From: Desulfovibrio sp.
Lineage (GTDB): Bacteria; Desulfobacterota; Desulfovibrionia; Desulfovibrionales; Desulfovibrionaceae
Assembly: GCA_031275955.1 (NCBI GenBank)
Contig: JAISNZ010000109.1
Span: 1-10,763 of the forward strand
Direction of reading: 5' to 3'
DNA length: 10,763 nucleotides
This document shows positions 1 through 5,913 of the stretch, piece by piece. A model generated the notes under the pieces. That model saw only the letters and a program-made list of their open reading frames with translations, searched no databases and was not told the DNA's origin. Position 1 is the first letter of the stretch, and every line of letters begins with the position of its first letter. The translations under genes were made by a program, and so were the position numbers.

Positions 1-427
1 GTCCCAGGGCAGGTCCGGGGTTGGAGGCGACATACCTGTCGATGGGAGCGAGATCAGGCGCTTCCCCCGCGGAAAGCTCCTGGTAGAAATCAAAAAAGTC
101 CAGCGACGCGCCCACGGAAGTGCCCACGACAAGGCCGAAACGCATTTCCGGCACGGATTCCCGGGCGATCCCCGCGCAGGCGAGCGCCTCAAGAGCGGCG
201 CGATAAGCAAGGGCGACAGTGCGCGAATATATAGCGGGAAGCGGCGCGATCTCCTGCGTCCCCAGCGGAGAGCGAAAAACGGGAAAGGAAAAATTCGTCG
301 GAAAGGGGGGAGGTCCGGCCATCGTCCGGCCGACCTCCGCAAAAGCCCGCAACGTTTCCGGCAGGGTCTCCCCCGCGGCGCAGACAAGCCCGGCTCCTGT
401 AATGGCGACTGGTTGCAAACAACGCAT
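1..427 (-). CDS. beta-ketoacyl-ACP synthase, N-terminal part (runs off left edge)
   Basis: The N-terminal 142 residues of a KAS I/II-type condensing enzyme, which joins an acyl group to a malonyl-ACP unit. I translated the minus strand from ATG at 427; the frame stays open to base 1. It starts MRCLQPVAITGAGLVCAAGE, the usual thiolase-fold first strand of this family, and has the conserved GLVVGTSVGASLDFF stretch at about residues 98-112. The active-site Cys and the two His residues would lie beyond the window, so catalytic competence cannot be judged. The start is six bases after the ACP stop, with GGTGAG overlapping that stop as ribosome binding site, which points to translational coupling with the ACP. 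As last visible gene of the glycosyltransferase-acyltransferase-ACP set it probably serves a dedicated lipid or polyene pathway rather than housekeeping FabF/FabB. That role is inference from context. Confidence 0.88.
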   Translation of the reverse strand, partial: MRCLQPVAITGAGLVCAAGETLPETLRAFAEVGRTMAGPPPFPTNFSFPVFRSPLGTQEIAPLPAIYSRTVALAYRAALEALACAGIARESVPEMRFGLVVGTSVGASLDFFDFYQELSAGEAPDLAPIDRYVASNPGPALG

Positions 428-433
428 GGCGGC

Positions 434-685
434 TCACCGTTTGTTCGTTTCAATATAGGCGACCAGCGCGTTGATCGAGGCAAAAGCCTCCTTGGCGGCG
501 GCCACGTCTTCCACGGCAACGCCGAAATGCCGCTGGAGCAAAACCGTCAGTTCCACGGCGTCAAGCGAATCAAGGGCAAGCCCCTCCCCGAACAGGGGGG
601 CGTCGTCGTCAATATCTTCAGGACGAATATCCTCAAGATGCAAATCCTCGACCATAGCCTTTTTCAAAGCCGCACGGATATCCAT
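434..685 (-). CDS. acyl carrier protein
   Basis: An 83-residue acyl carrier protein. It carries the growing acyl chain on a phosphopantetheine arm attached to Ser40 in the motif LALDSLDAVEL, the canonical DSL site. Helix 1 (about residues 1-18), the acidic loop and helix 2 after the Ser fit the ACP fold, and the length is normal. I chose the ATG at 685 because GGGAG lies five bases upstream; an in-frame ATG at 688 and GTG at 697 are possible but badly spaced. The start overlaps the acyltransferase stop by one base (TGATG). It lies between acyltransferase and ketosynthase genes, so it is probably the pathway-specific carrier of this operon and not the housekeeping AcpP, which normally sits in a fab cluster. 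Confidence 0.93.
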   Translation of the reverse strand: MDIRAALKKAMVEDLHLEDIRPEDIDDDAPLFGEGLALDSLDAVELTVLLQRHFGVAVEDVAAAKEAFASINALVAYIETNKR

Positions 686-1575
686 CATGGCTCCCACAGG
701 TTGTAGAAATTAAAAAACTGATAGGGGTGCCCGCGCACAAAGGTTTCCAGAACATCGGCAAAGCGCTGCGCGTAGGGGAAATAGTTTTCTCCTTTTTTGC
801 CCAGGCTTCCCGGCACATGCATGATATCGGCGATAACCAGTTCTCCCCTGCGGGGACCTGTTCTCAGGGAAAAGACCACAGCCAGGGGTACGCCGCAGAC
901 GGAGGCAAGCCTGTAGGCGGCGACAGGCAGGCGGACGATCCCGCCCAAAAAGGCAACCAGGACGCCCATCTCCCCCGGATCAAATATCCGATCCCCCATC
1001 ATGCAGACAAATTCACCGCGTTGCAAGGCCGCCGCCAGAGAGACCGTGGCGGCGGGCCCGGAGCCGGCCGCTATGATCGCATAGGGGGGTTCCCGTCCCG
1101 CATGTTCATGCGCCTGCCTGTCCACATCGTCCCGCTCCCTGTGCGCTAGAACCGTAACCGGGACCGGCGCGTGTTGCGCGAGCGTAAAAGGAGCCATTTG
1201 CCAGCATCCCGTATGGGCGGAAAGCAGGATAAGCCCCTTCCCTTTTTGCACCCCGTAAGCGCCCGGGTTAAAATCGCGCCTCCCGAAGGAAAAATCACCG
1301 GATATCCCTGCCCCGGCTCTGTCAACCAGACACAGGCCGAAGGTCCACTGCAGCCTCCAGGTATGCACAAAGCGCGAAAATCCGCCGCCGCTCGGGAAAC
1401 GGCGGACGATATACGCCCGGCTGCGGTTGCGCACGGAGGGCCGCAGGGCGTACCAGAGTACGACAAAAAAAAGGAGAAGATATCCTCCCCACACCCCGGT
1501 CAAACGTATGAGGCCATAAAAAATTCCGTGTTGCAGGCGGGACCCGAGGCTGCGGCTGGACCAGCGGCTGTTCAC
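685..1575 (-). CDS. LpxL/HtrB-like lysophospholipid acyltransferase family protein
   Basis: A 296-residue membrane-associated acyltransferase of the LpxL/HtrB (LABLAT) superfamily, which moves an acyl group from ACP or CoA to a lipid acceptor at the inner membrane. Visible features: a hydrophobic segment at about residues 29-44, the RPSVRNRSRAYIVRRF block typical of the family, the active-site-like block LLSAHTGCWQ (118-126), the FVCMMGDR block (189-196), and a C-terminal PYQFFNFYNLWEP. The usual catalytic pair is His-X4-Asp/Glu; here His121 is followed five residues later by Gln126. The start is GTG at 1575, overlapping the glycosyltransferase stop by four bases (GTGA). Neighbouring ACP and ketosynthase genes suggest that it transfers a chain made on that ACP. 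The acceptor is unknown, and it is unlikely to be classical lipid A LpxL given the context. Confidence 0.82.
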   Translation of the reverse strand: MNSRWSSRSLGSRLQHGIFYGLIRLTGVWGGYLLLFFVVLWYALRPSVRNRSRAYIVRRFPSGGGFSRFVHTWRLQWTFGLCLVDRAGAGISGDFSFGRRDFNPGAYGVQKGKGLILLSAHTGCWQMAPFTLAQHAPVPVTVLAHRERDDVDRQAHEHAGREPPYAIIAAGSGPAATVSLAAALQRGEFVCMMGDRIFDPGEMGVLVAFLGGIVRLPVAAYRLASVCGVPLAVVFSLRTGPRRGELVIADIMHVPGSLGKKGENYFPYAQRFADVLETFVRGHPYQFFNFYNLWEP

Positions 1576-2843
1576 AGGGAGCTTTCGCCCTGTTCGGGGC
1601 CGGCTGCGGGGGGGCTACCTTTCATAACCCGTTGCGCTCCTTTGGCGAGTCCTCCTACCAATATCCCGCACAGACAGGCAAGAATCGGGCAAAGGAACAG
1701 AGAACCCAAAATCCATTCCCCTATGCGCTCAAACGCCTCATAGCCTATGGTGCGCAGGGAGATTTCCGTTAAAAACCGGTCATGCCGCAGGTAGTATCCC
1801 GCCTCTATGCAAAGAGCCGGAACAAAAGGCGGCAGGCACAGCTGACTTGCGGTCAACCCGGCGATCTTGTTTACCCGCAGCGTCCCGGTCAGGAAAAGGA
1901 TGAGCAGGCTGTGCAGCCCCGGCAGCGGCAGGGTGCCGATCCCCATTCCCACAGCCGCGCCGAGGGCGAGACTTCCGGGAGTGGCGTTGTCCGCCAGAAG
2001 CAGACGAATGGAGCGCAAAGGATGCAAAGGACTGATCCGGCCTTCGGCATCCGGCGCGAATTTTTTTTGCGGCACGGGCATAATCGCCCGGAATGTCAGC
2101 CGGGTATTGAGCAAAGCGATACGGGCGTTGTCCGCAAGCGGTTTGAAGTGGGACACCCTTTTGTTTTTCGGCTGGTAACGGACCGAGACGGGAATCCCCT
2201 TGACGGAAAAACCGGCCCAACTCGCCCGGACAAGAATTTCCACTTCAAAGGCGTAGCGGGTTTCTCTGCATCTTACAGCGTCAAAAATCGACAGGGGGTA
2301 GAGACGAAAGCCGCTTTGCACGTCTCCTATGGTCTTTTCCGTCTGCATCCTGTACCAGAAGTTGGAAAAAACGCGGCCGAAGCGGGAGGAAAAGGGGACA
2401 TTTTCCGCAGGGAAATCGCGCTCTCCGACAAACACGGTCAGCGGTTCACGGGCCGCGGCCGACAAAAACCGGGGGAGATCATCCGGATCGTGCTGGCCGT
2501 CGGCGTCAATAGTGATGATGTGCGACATGCCCAGCCGCTTCGCTTCCGCGGCCCCGGCCAGAACTGCCGCGCCCTTTCCCCTGTTGTCCGGCAAGCGGAG
2601 ATAACGGGAGACCAGCCCGTAGAGAGGGTGCCCCTCAGGGGGAACAGCGGAGAAAACTTCTCCGGAGGCATTCCCTGTGGCCGGGAACGGCAGGTCCGTG
2701 CTGCCGTCATCCACCACAAGCGCATTGGGGTGCAGGGATAAAACTCGCCGGACCACATCCGGCAGCGTGCCCGCATGGTTGAAGACAGGCACGACGACAA
2801 GGATCCGCCGCGCGTCAAAATGGATACAAACAGGCGCCTGCAT
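1572..2843 (-). CDS. family 2 glycosyltransferase with C-terminal DUF2062 domain
   Basis: A 423-residue two-domain protein. The N-terminal GT2 domain (GT-A fold) uses a nucleotide or prenyl-phosphate sugar donor: ILVVVPVFNHAG near residue 14, VVDDGSTD (43-50), the nucleotide/metal site IDADGQHD (112-119), and DVQSGFRLYP (174-183), as in dolichol-phosphate-mannose-synthase-like enzymes. The last ~125 residues form a DUF2062 domain with several hydrophobic helices (LGAAVGMGIGTLPLPGLHS and following), so the protein is probably held in the inner membrane. I prefer the ATG at 2843: it has AAGGGAG ten bases upstream, while the in-frame ATG at 2888 has no clear ribosome site and directly abuts the glycerate kinase stop, with a terminator-like hairpin between the two starts. 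It is the first gene of the coupled set with acyltransferase, ACP and ketosynthase. GT2, acyltransferase, ACP and KS together are typical of aryl-polyene-like loci; the sugar and acceptor cannot be read. Confidence 0.87.
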   Translation of the reverse strand: MQAPVCIHFDARRILVVVPVFNHAGTLPDVVRRVLSLHPNALVVDDGSTDLPFPATGNASGEVFSAVPPEGHPLYGLVSRYLRLPDNRGKGAAVLAGAAEAKRLGMSHIITIDADGQHDPDDLPRFLSAAAREPLTVFVGERDFPAENVPFSSRFGRVFSNFWYRMQTEKTIGDVQSGFRLYPLSIFDAVRCRETRYAFEVEILVRASWAGFSVKGIPVSVRYQPKNKRVSHFKPLADNARIALLNTRLTFRAIMPVPQKKFAPDAEGRISPLHPLRSIRLLLADNATPGSLALGAAVGMGIGTLPLPGLHSLLILFLTGTLRVNKIAGLTASQLCLPPFVPALCIEAGYYLRHDRFLTEISLRTIGYEAFERIGEWILGSLFLCPILACLCGILVGGLAKGAQRVMKGSPPAAGPEQGESSL

Positions 2844-2848
2844 CTGTG

Positions 2849-2870
2849 AAAAACTCCCTTCGCTGGGAGT
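2849..2870 (-). terminator. small Rho-independent terminator after glycerate kinase
   Basis: Read on the minus strand: arm ACTCCC, loop AGCGAA, arm GGGAGT, running into TTTTT. The stem is 6 bp and perfect. It lies 19-40 bases after the glycerate kinase stop and just before the preferred start of the glycosyltransferase, whose GGGAG ribosome site is the 3' arm. It could therefore end the kinase transcript, hide the ribosome site of the next gene, or both. The stem is short, so strength is uncertain. Confidence 0.5.
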
Positions 2871-2888
2871 ATCGCATAGGCGGGGCAT

Positions 2889-4070
2889 TTAGCCAAGGAG
2901 CGATTGCGCGGCGTGTCTATCCGGAGTTTCGGCCATTTCCAGACCGGTTTTCAGGATGCGGCAGAGGCGGGAAGCGGCTTCTTCCAGAAGGGGAGCGGCG
3001 GCGGCGATACAGTCTTCCAGGCTCATGCACCTGGGAGGGATGGACATGGCGGCGCTGACGCCGTGGAGAAAGATATCCTGGTAGCCCAGCCCCAGCCCCC
3101 CTGAAAGGCAGATGACAGGTTTGCCGGCGGCCTGGGCGGCTTTGGCCACGCCGAGGGGGGCCTTGCCGCAGACGGTCTGGCCGTCGGTGAGTCCTTCGCC
3201 GGTGAGGACAAGGTCGGCGCTTTCGAGGTGCCTGGCGAAGTTGACGGCCTCCAGCGCCACTTCGATTCCGGGGCGGAGGACGGCGGAGGAAAAAAGAAGC
3301 AGGGCGGCGCCTAGGCCGCCAGCGGCTCCGGCACCTGGAATATCGGCCACGGATCGGCCTGTGGTTTGGGCGGCGATATCGCTGAAGCGGCGCAGGGCCG
3401 AGTCCAGAACAGGGATCTGGTCGGGGGCGACGCCTTTTTGGGGACCAAAGACGGCTGTGGCTCCGGAAGGGCCGCAGAGCGGATTTTCCACATCGCAGGC
3501 CACCAGAATTTTCAGGTCGGCCAAGCGGGGGTCCAGGCCGCTTATGTCGATGCGCTCGAGGCGGGCGAGGGCGGCGCCGCCCTGGGGCAGAGGGGCGCCT
3601 TCCGCGTCCAGGAAACGGACGCCAAGGGCGGCGGCCGCGCCCGCCCCGGCGTCATTGGTGGCGCTGCCGCCGATGCCGAGGATGAGGCGGGGGATACGGG
3701 CTTCCAGAACCTCTTTGAGGATCTGTCCTGTCCCCAGGGAGGAGGCCCGGCCAGGATCGCGCCCGGCGGCCGGAACCAGGGGCAGGCCGGAGGCGGCGGC
3801 CATTTCGACAACGGCGGTATCCCCATCGCCGAGAATCCCCCAGCGGGCGGTAACCGGGGTCATGGACGGCCCGGAGACGACCGTGTGCCGGTAATCGCCG
3901 CCGGTGGCCTCCACCAGAGTCTGGACCAGACCTTCGCCGCCATCGGAGATGGGCAGTTTGGTCACGCGGGCGGCGGGAAAGACGGCCCGGATGCCGCGCG
4001 TCATGGCCTCCGCGGCTTCTTTGGCCGAGAGGCTGCCCTTGTAGGAATCAGGAGCTACGAGAATATGCAT
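2889..4070 (-). CDS. glxK: glycerate 2-kinase (GlxK/GarK family)
   Basis: A 393-residue glycerate kinase of the class I GlxK/GarK family, which phosphorylates D-glycerate with ATP to 2-phosphoglycerate in the cytoplasm and so feeds glyoxylate, glucarate or serine breakdown into glycolysis. Family marks: N-terminal APDSYKGSLSA (6-16), LPISDGGEG (39-47), GIGGSATNDAGAG (132-144), NPLCGPSGA, and LTGEGLTDGQTVCGKAP near residue 290. Length is close to the usual ~380 residues, with no break. The start ATG at 4070 gives the standard MxILVAPDSYKGS start; the ribosome site is weak (GTGGAT). The upstream leader can fold and a candidate promoter lies at 4174-4202. The gene stands apart from the lipid operon downstream, separated by a terminator-like hairpin. 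No glyoxylate or tartronate genes are visible beside it, so the metabolic source of glycerate is not shown; garK is an equally valid symbol for the family. Confidence 0.95.
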   Translation of the reverse strand: MHILVAPDSYKGSLSAKEAAEAMTRGIRAVFPAARVTKLPISDGGEGLVQTLVEATGGDYRHTVVSGPSMTPVTARWGILGDGDTAVVEMAAASGLPLVPAAGRDPGRASSLGTGQILKEVLEARIPRLILGIGGSATNDAGAGAAAALGVRFLDAEGAPLPQGGAALARLERIDISGLDPRLADLKILVACDVENPLCGPSGATAVFGPQKGVAPDQIPVLDSALRRFSDIAAQTTGRSVADIPGAGAAGGLGAALLLFSSAVLRPGIEVALEAVNFARHLESADLVLTGEGLTDGQTVCGKAPLGVAKAAQAAGKPVICLSGGLGLGYQDIFLHGVSAAMSIPPRCMSLEDCIAAAAPLLEEAASRLCRILKTGLEMAETPDRHAAQSLLG

Positions 4071-4075
4071 GTTTC

Positions 4076-4144
4076 AATCCACAGCCGGCTCCATCCGCCA
4101 ACTGACTCCATCCGGCGGATACGGAGCCGGGAGCCGGTTGGATT
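4076..4144 (-). promoter_or_regulatory. long nested stem-loop in the glycerate kinase leader
   Basis: Three nested pairs of complementary arms are visible: AATCCA (4076-4081) with TGGATT (4139-4144); CCGGCTCC (4085-4092) with GGAGCCGG (4123-4130); ATCCGCC (4093-4099) with GGCGGAT (4114-4120). The segment also has a 9-bp direct repeat CTCCATCCG (4089 and 4106) and a tandem GAGCCGG (4124-4137). In the kinase mRNA this would lie directly before the start codon and would pair the weak GGAT ribosome site. It may be a translational control element or a REP-like palindrome; which one cannot be told from one copy. Confidence 0.5.
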
Positions 4145-4145
4145 G

Positions 4146-4334
4146 CCCTTCCCTTCCGGGAGGGGTTACCGGGATGCTAGACCCGGCTTCGCCGGGCGTC
4201 AAGCGGCAATCTCCCTGAAGGGAGAGGTTTCAGACCACCAAGGAAATTTTGCTGAAACCATCCTCTTGGGAAAAAGGAAAGAAGGCGGCGCGAATTTCTC
4301 CGGATCGCCCCTGTGCCTTGTCGCCCCCGTGCCT
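4146..4334. other. palindrome-rich divergent intergenic DNA
   Basis: No gene is seen here. Besides the kinase promoter the stretch carries further hairpins: CCCTTCCC with GGGAGGGG (4147-4165, one G-T pair), TCTCCC with GGGAGA around TGAA (4210-4225), and GGTTTCAG (4226-4233) with CTGAAACC (4252-4259). Close to the plus-strand promoter GTGCCTT occurs twice (4313 and 4329), 16 bases apart, a possible activator site. Confidence 0.5.
4174..4202 (-). promoter_or_regulatory. candidate sigma-70 promoter for glycerate kinase, palindrome in spacer
   Basis: On the minus strand TTGACG (4202-4197) and TAGCAT (4179-4174) are 17 bases apart, matching the sigma-70 boxes at 5/6 and 4/6. The spacer holds a perfect palindrome, CCCGGC and GCCGGG around three bases (4182-4196), a common place for a repressor or a MerR-type regulator. 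Transcription would start near 4167, about 97 bases before the kinase ATG. Confidence 0.45.
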
Positions 4335-4364
4335 TTGACAGGCCGCGGGGTATCCAGTTATACT
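4335..4364 (+). promoter_or_regulatory. near-consensus sigma-70 promoter for the DinB-like gene
   Basis: TTGACA at 4335-4340 is a perfect -35 box and TATACT at 4359-4364 matches the -10 box at 5/6, with an 18-base spacer. The predicted start is near 4371. The transcript would have a leader of about 170 bases, rich in hairpins, before the ATG at 4543. It is the strongest promoter-like match on the plus strand in this region. Confidence 0.65.
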
Positions 4365-4386
4365 GATTTCTGCGGAAATCAGTATA
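4359..4386. promoter_or_regulatory. operator-like palindrome over the -10 box
   Basis: Perfect inverted repeat with 11-bp arms, TATACTGATTT and AAATCAGTATA, around CTGCGG. The left arm contains the -10 hexamer of the promoter at 4335-4364 and the palindrome extends across the predicted transcription start. This is the usual position of a homodimeric repressor site (TetR, GntR or MarR type). No regulator gene is visible in the window. The element could also work as an RNA hairpin if transcription starts upstream. Confidence 0.6.
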
Positions 4387-4407
4387 CATCAGGCCGTAAG
4401 GCCGCTG

Positions 4408-4487
4408 CGCCGCGAAGCGGCGGGAGTCAGCCGAAAACCACGCTTTTCGGCTGACTATCCCGCGTTAAAATGTTTACCTTTTAACGC
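4408..4487. repeat. three consecutive perfect hairpins in the DinB-like leader
   Basis: CGCCGC and GCGGCG around GAA (4408-4422). AGTCAGCCGAAAA (4425-4437) and its exact complement at 4444-4456, extendable by CGGG/CCCG (4421-4424, 4459-4462) with a two-base bulge. GCGTTAAAA (4462-4470) and TTTTAACGC (4479-4487). Neither the 13-bp nor the 9-bp stem ends in a clean T-run, so simple terminators are doubtful. They may be REP-like elements, regulator sites or a structured mRNA leader. Confidence 0.6.
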
Positions 4488-4542
4488 ATATATCAGCAGA
4501 TGCCTTGACCCGGCGCAATAGTCTAATCAAAGGAGGAACGCC

Positions 4543-5028
4543 ATGTCCACCGCCGCTGTCGAGAGCCTCAAGGCTGCCTTTCTCCGTTCCTGGGGGCTGA
4601 CGGGAACCTTTATCACGGTCTGTCCGGATCATCTCTGGACCAGGAAATTTGGAGGCTGGCCGGTGTGGCAGAGCGTCTACCACAGCCTGATGAGCGTTCA
4701 TTTCTTTGTCCGGCAGGAAGGGGCCGCCGCTCCGGAGGGCCTCTATTCCCCCCAGGTGACCTCCCTGGGAGAGGCGTACGCAGGTCCCGACGTGCCCTCC
4801 CGGCAGGATCTGCAAACCCTGCATGCCTCTATGGAGACCGTGGTCCGGGCATACCTGGACGGCCTGACGGACGCCGATCTGGCGAAACCCCACGAGGGTC
4901 TGTCCGCCCGCACAAAAATGGCCTGGACTCATGCTTCCGCCTGCGCCATGCTCGTGGGCCACGGCCTGTATCATCTGGGGACCTGCGATGCCGCTCTGCG
5001 GGAGGAAGGACTGAAGGGCGTTTTTTAG
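4543..5028 (+). CDS. DinB-like four-helix metal-binding protein
   Basis: A 161-residue protein with the marks of the DinB/YfiT-like superfamily: a four-helix bundle with a three-His metal site. His47 follows the first helix (VWQSVYHSLMSVHFF), and His140 and His144 form the H-x3-H of the last helix (VGHGLYHLGTCDAALRE). Known relatives are thiol-dependent S-transferases or damage-inducible proteins of unknown reaction; nothing here shows the substrate. Start ATG at 4543 has an ideal ribosome site AGGAGG (4531-4536) six bases upstream. It stands alone on the plus strand, between divergent glycerate kinase and the convergent Smr gene, and has its own promoter with an operator-like palindrome, so it is likely an inducible single-gene unit. 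Family assignment rests on the His pattern and size, not on a search. Confidence 0.75.
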   Translation: MSTAAVESLKAAFLRSWGLTGTFITVCPDHLWTRKFGGWPVWQSVYHSLMSVHFFVRQEGAAAPEGLYSPQVTSLGEAYAGPDVPSRQDLQTLHASMETVVRAYLDGLTDADLAKPHEGLSARTKMAWTHASACAMLVGHGLYHLGTCDAALREEGLKGVF

Positions 5029-5253
5029 GGCCATGCCGATTTATTGAGGCTTTGCCCCAAACCCAGCCGGGGGGCATGATACTCCCCGTTAGCGGCATGA
5101 CGCCTGTTGGGAGTGCATGGGAATCATGCCTCCTGTACCCACAACAGGTATTTCACCGTCTTGCCGGCGAGAGGTCCGTGGCCGTCCGTTCCGCGCGAAA
5201 ACGCGGACGGACACTACCTGAAAAGACATGCCCCCGGCGATTGCCCTGTGGTC
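5029..5253. other. convergent spacer with hairpins, no gene seen
   Basis: This lies between the ends of the DinB-like and Smr genes. CCTGTTG (5103-5109) pairs with CAACAGG (5142-5148), enclosing GCATG/CATGC (5115-5119, 5125-5129). A second hairpin has GTCCGT (5184-5189) with ACGGAC (5207-5212) and inner CGCG/CGCG (5192-5195, 5202-5205). These probably help end both converging transcripts, but neither is followed by a T-run. Confidence 0.45.
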
Positions 5254-5913
5254 CTATTCCTGTCTGTCCCAGATGATTTTGCCCTTTTTCTTTTTGTATT
5301 TGCGCAGGAGAACGTAGACAGCGCCGGGACCGCCGTCCGCCGCCCGCGCGGTGCAGAAGGCAAGGACCACGCGCTTGAAGGGGTCTTTGCCGAGCCATTC
5401 GGGCAGGAGGGGGCGGAGGATGCCCGTGCCGTTGGGAGAGTTTCTGCCCCGCCCGGTGACGACAATGACGGTGCGCAGTCCGCGCAGGTAGGCGTGCCGG
5501 ATGAACCAGGACAGGGAGGCAAAGGCCTGCCGGGCGTTCTGTCCGTGCAGGTCCAGGTGGGCCTCGGGACTGAACCGGCCGGCCCTCAGGCGGCCGAGAA
5601 CGGCCGGGTCCACGCCGATTACTGACCCTTCCATATATTCATCACTGCAGGTGAGGGAAAACTCCAGGCGCCCCTCCAGGAGGTCGCGCAGAGATTCGCT
5701 GGGATCGGAGGCGGGAGGGCTTCCGGGTTCAGGGGACGTTGCCGGGACGATTTCCCGCCCTTTGCGGGTAATGGGGGCAACTCCGCGCATGGCCTGGAAG
5801 AAGAGGTCCGCCTCCTCCGGGGCGGGGGGAAGGGCAGGGGCGGCTGCCCCTTCCCGGCGCTTTTTCCTGGGATGCGCGGAGACCGGCGGAGGGAGGGAGT
5901 CGTCCCTGATCAT
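5254..5913 (-). CDS. Smr/MutS2-type domain protein
   Basis: A 219-residue stand-alone Smr-domain protein; this domain, also found at the end of MutS2, acts on DNA or RNA as a nuclease in studied members. The domain occupies about residues 115-205, with LDLHG at 120-124, VVTGRGRNS at 151-159 and GAVYVLLRK at 197-205. Before it is a Pro-rich, basic N-terminus and the FFQAMRGVAPI block (38-48) that usually precedes Smr in proteobacterial proteins; the C-terminus is Lys-rich. I chose the ATG at 5913, which overlaps the hypB stop by four bases (ATGA); an in-frame ATG at 5958 lies inside hypB and lacks a ribosome site. Being last in hypA-hypB-smr it should be cotranscribed, though no functional link to hydrogenase maturation is known to me. 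The physiological target is unknown. Confidence 0.88.
   Translation of the reverse strand: MIRDDSLPPPVSAHPRKKRREGAAAPALPPAPEEADLFFQAMRGVAPITRKGREIVPATSPEPGSPPASDPSESLRDLLEGRLEFSLTCSDEYMEGSVIGVDPAVLGRLRAGRFSPEAHLDLHGQNARQAFASLSWFIRHAYLRGLRTVIVVTGRGRNSPNGTGILRPLLPEWLGKDPFKRVVLAFCTARAADGGPGAVYVLLRKYKKKKGKIIWDRQE

Noticed and set aside
1782..2741. 319-codon plus-strand frame opposite the glycosyltransferase
   Set aside because: The glycosyltransferase motifs (DDGSTD, DADGQHD) are on the minus strand; this is a shadow.
3366..4454. Long plus-strand frame opposite glycerate kinase
   Set aside because: High GC leaves antisense frames open; the minus strand encodes a complete GlxK-family protein, and the plus frame has no family marks.
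4076..4487. CRISPR array in the repeat-rich intergenic region
   Set aside because: The repeats are different palindromes with no regular repeat-spacer pattern, and no cas genes are present.
4505..4530. TTGACC close to the DinB-like start as a -35 box
   Set aside because: No acceptable -10 hexamer lies 16-18 bases downstream, and the ribosome site would overlap that position.
4474..5034. Minus-strand frame opposite the DinB-like gene
   Set aside because: The plus strand has a strong ribosome site, a promoter and the His pattern of the DinB superfamily; the minus frame has none.
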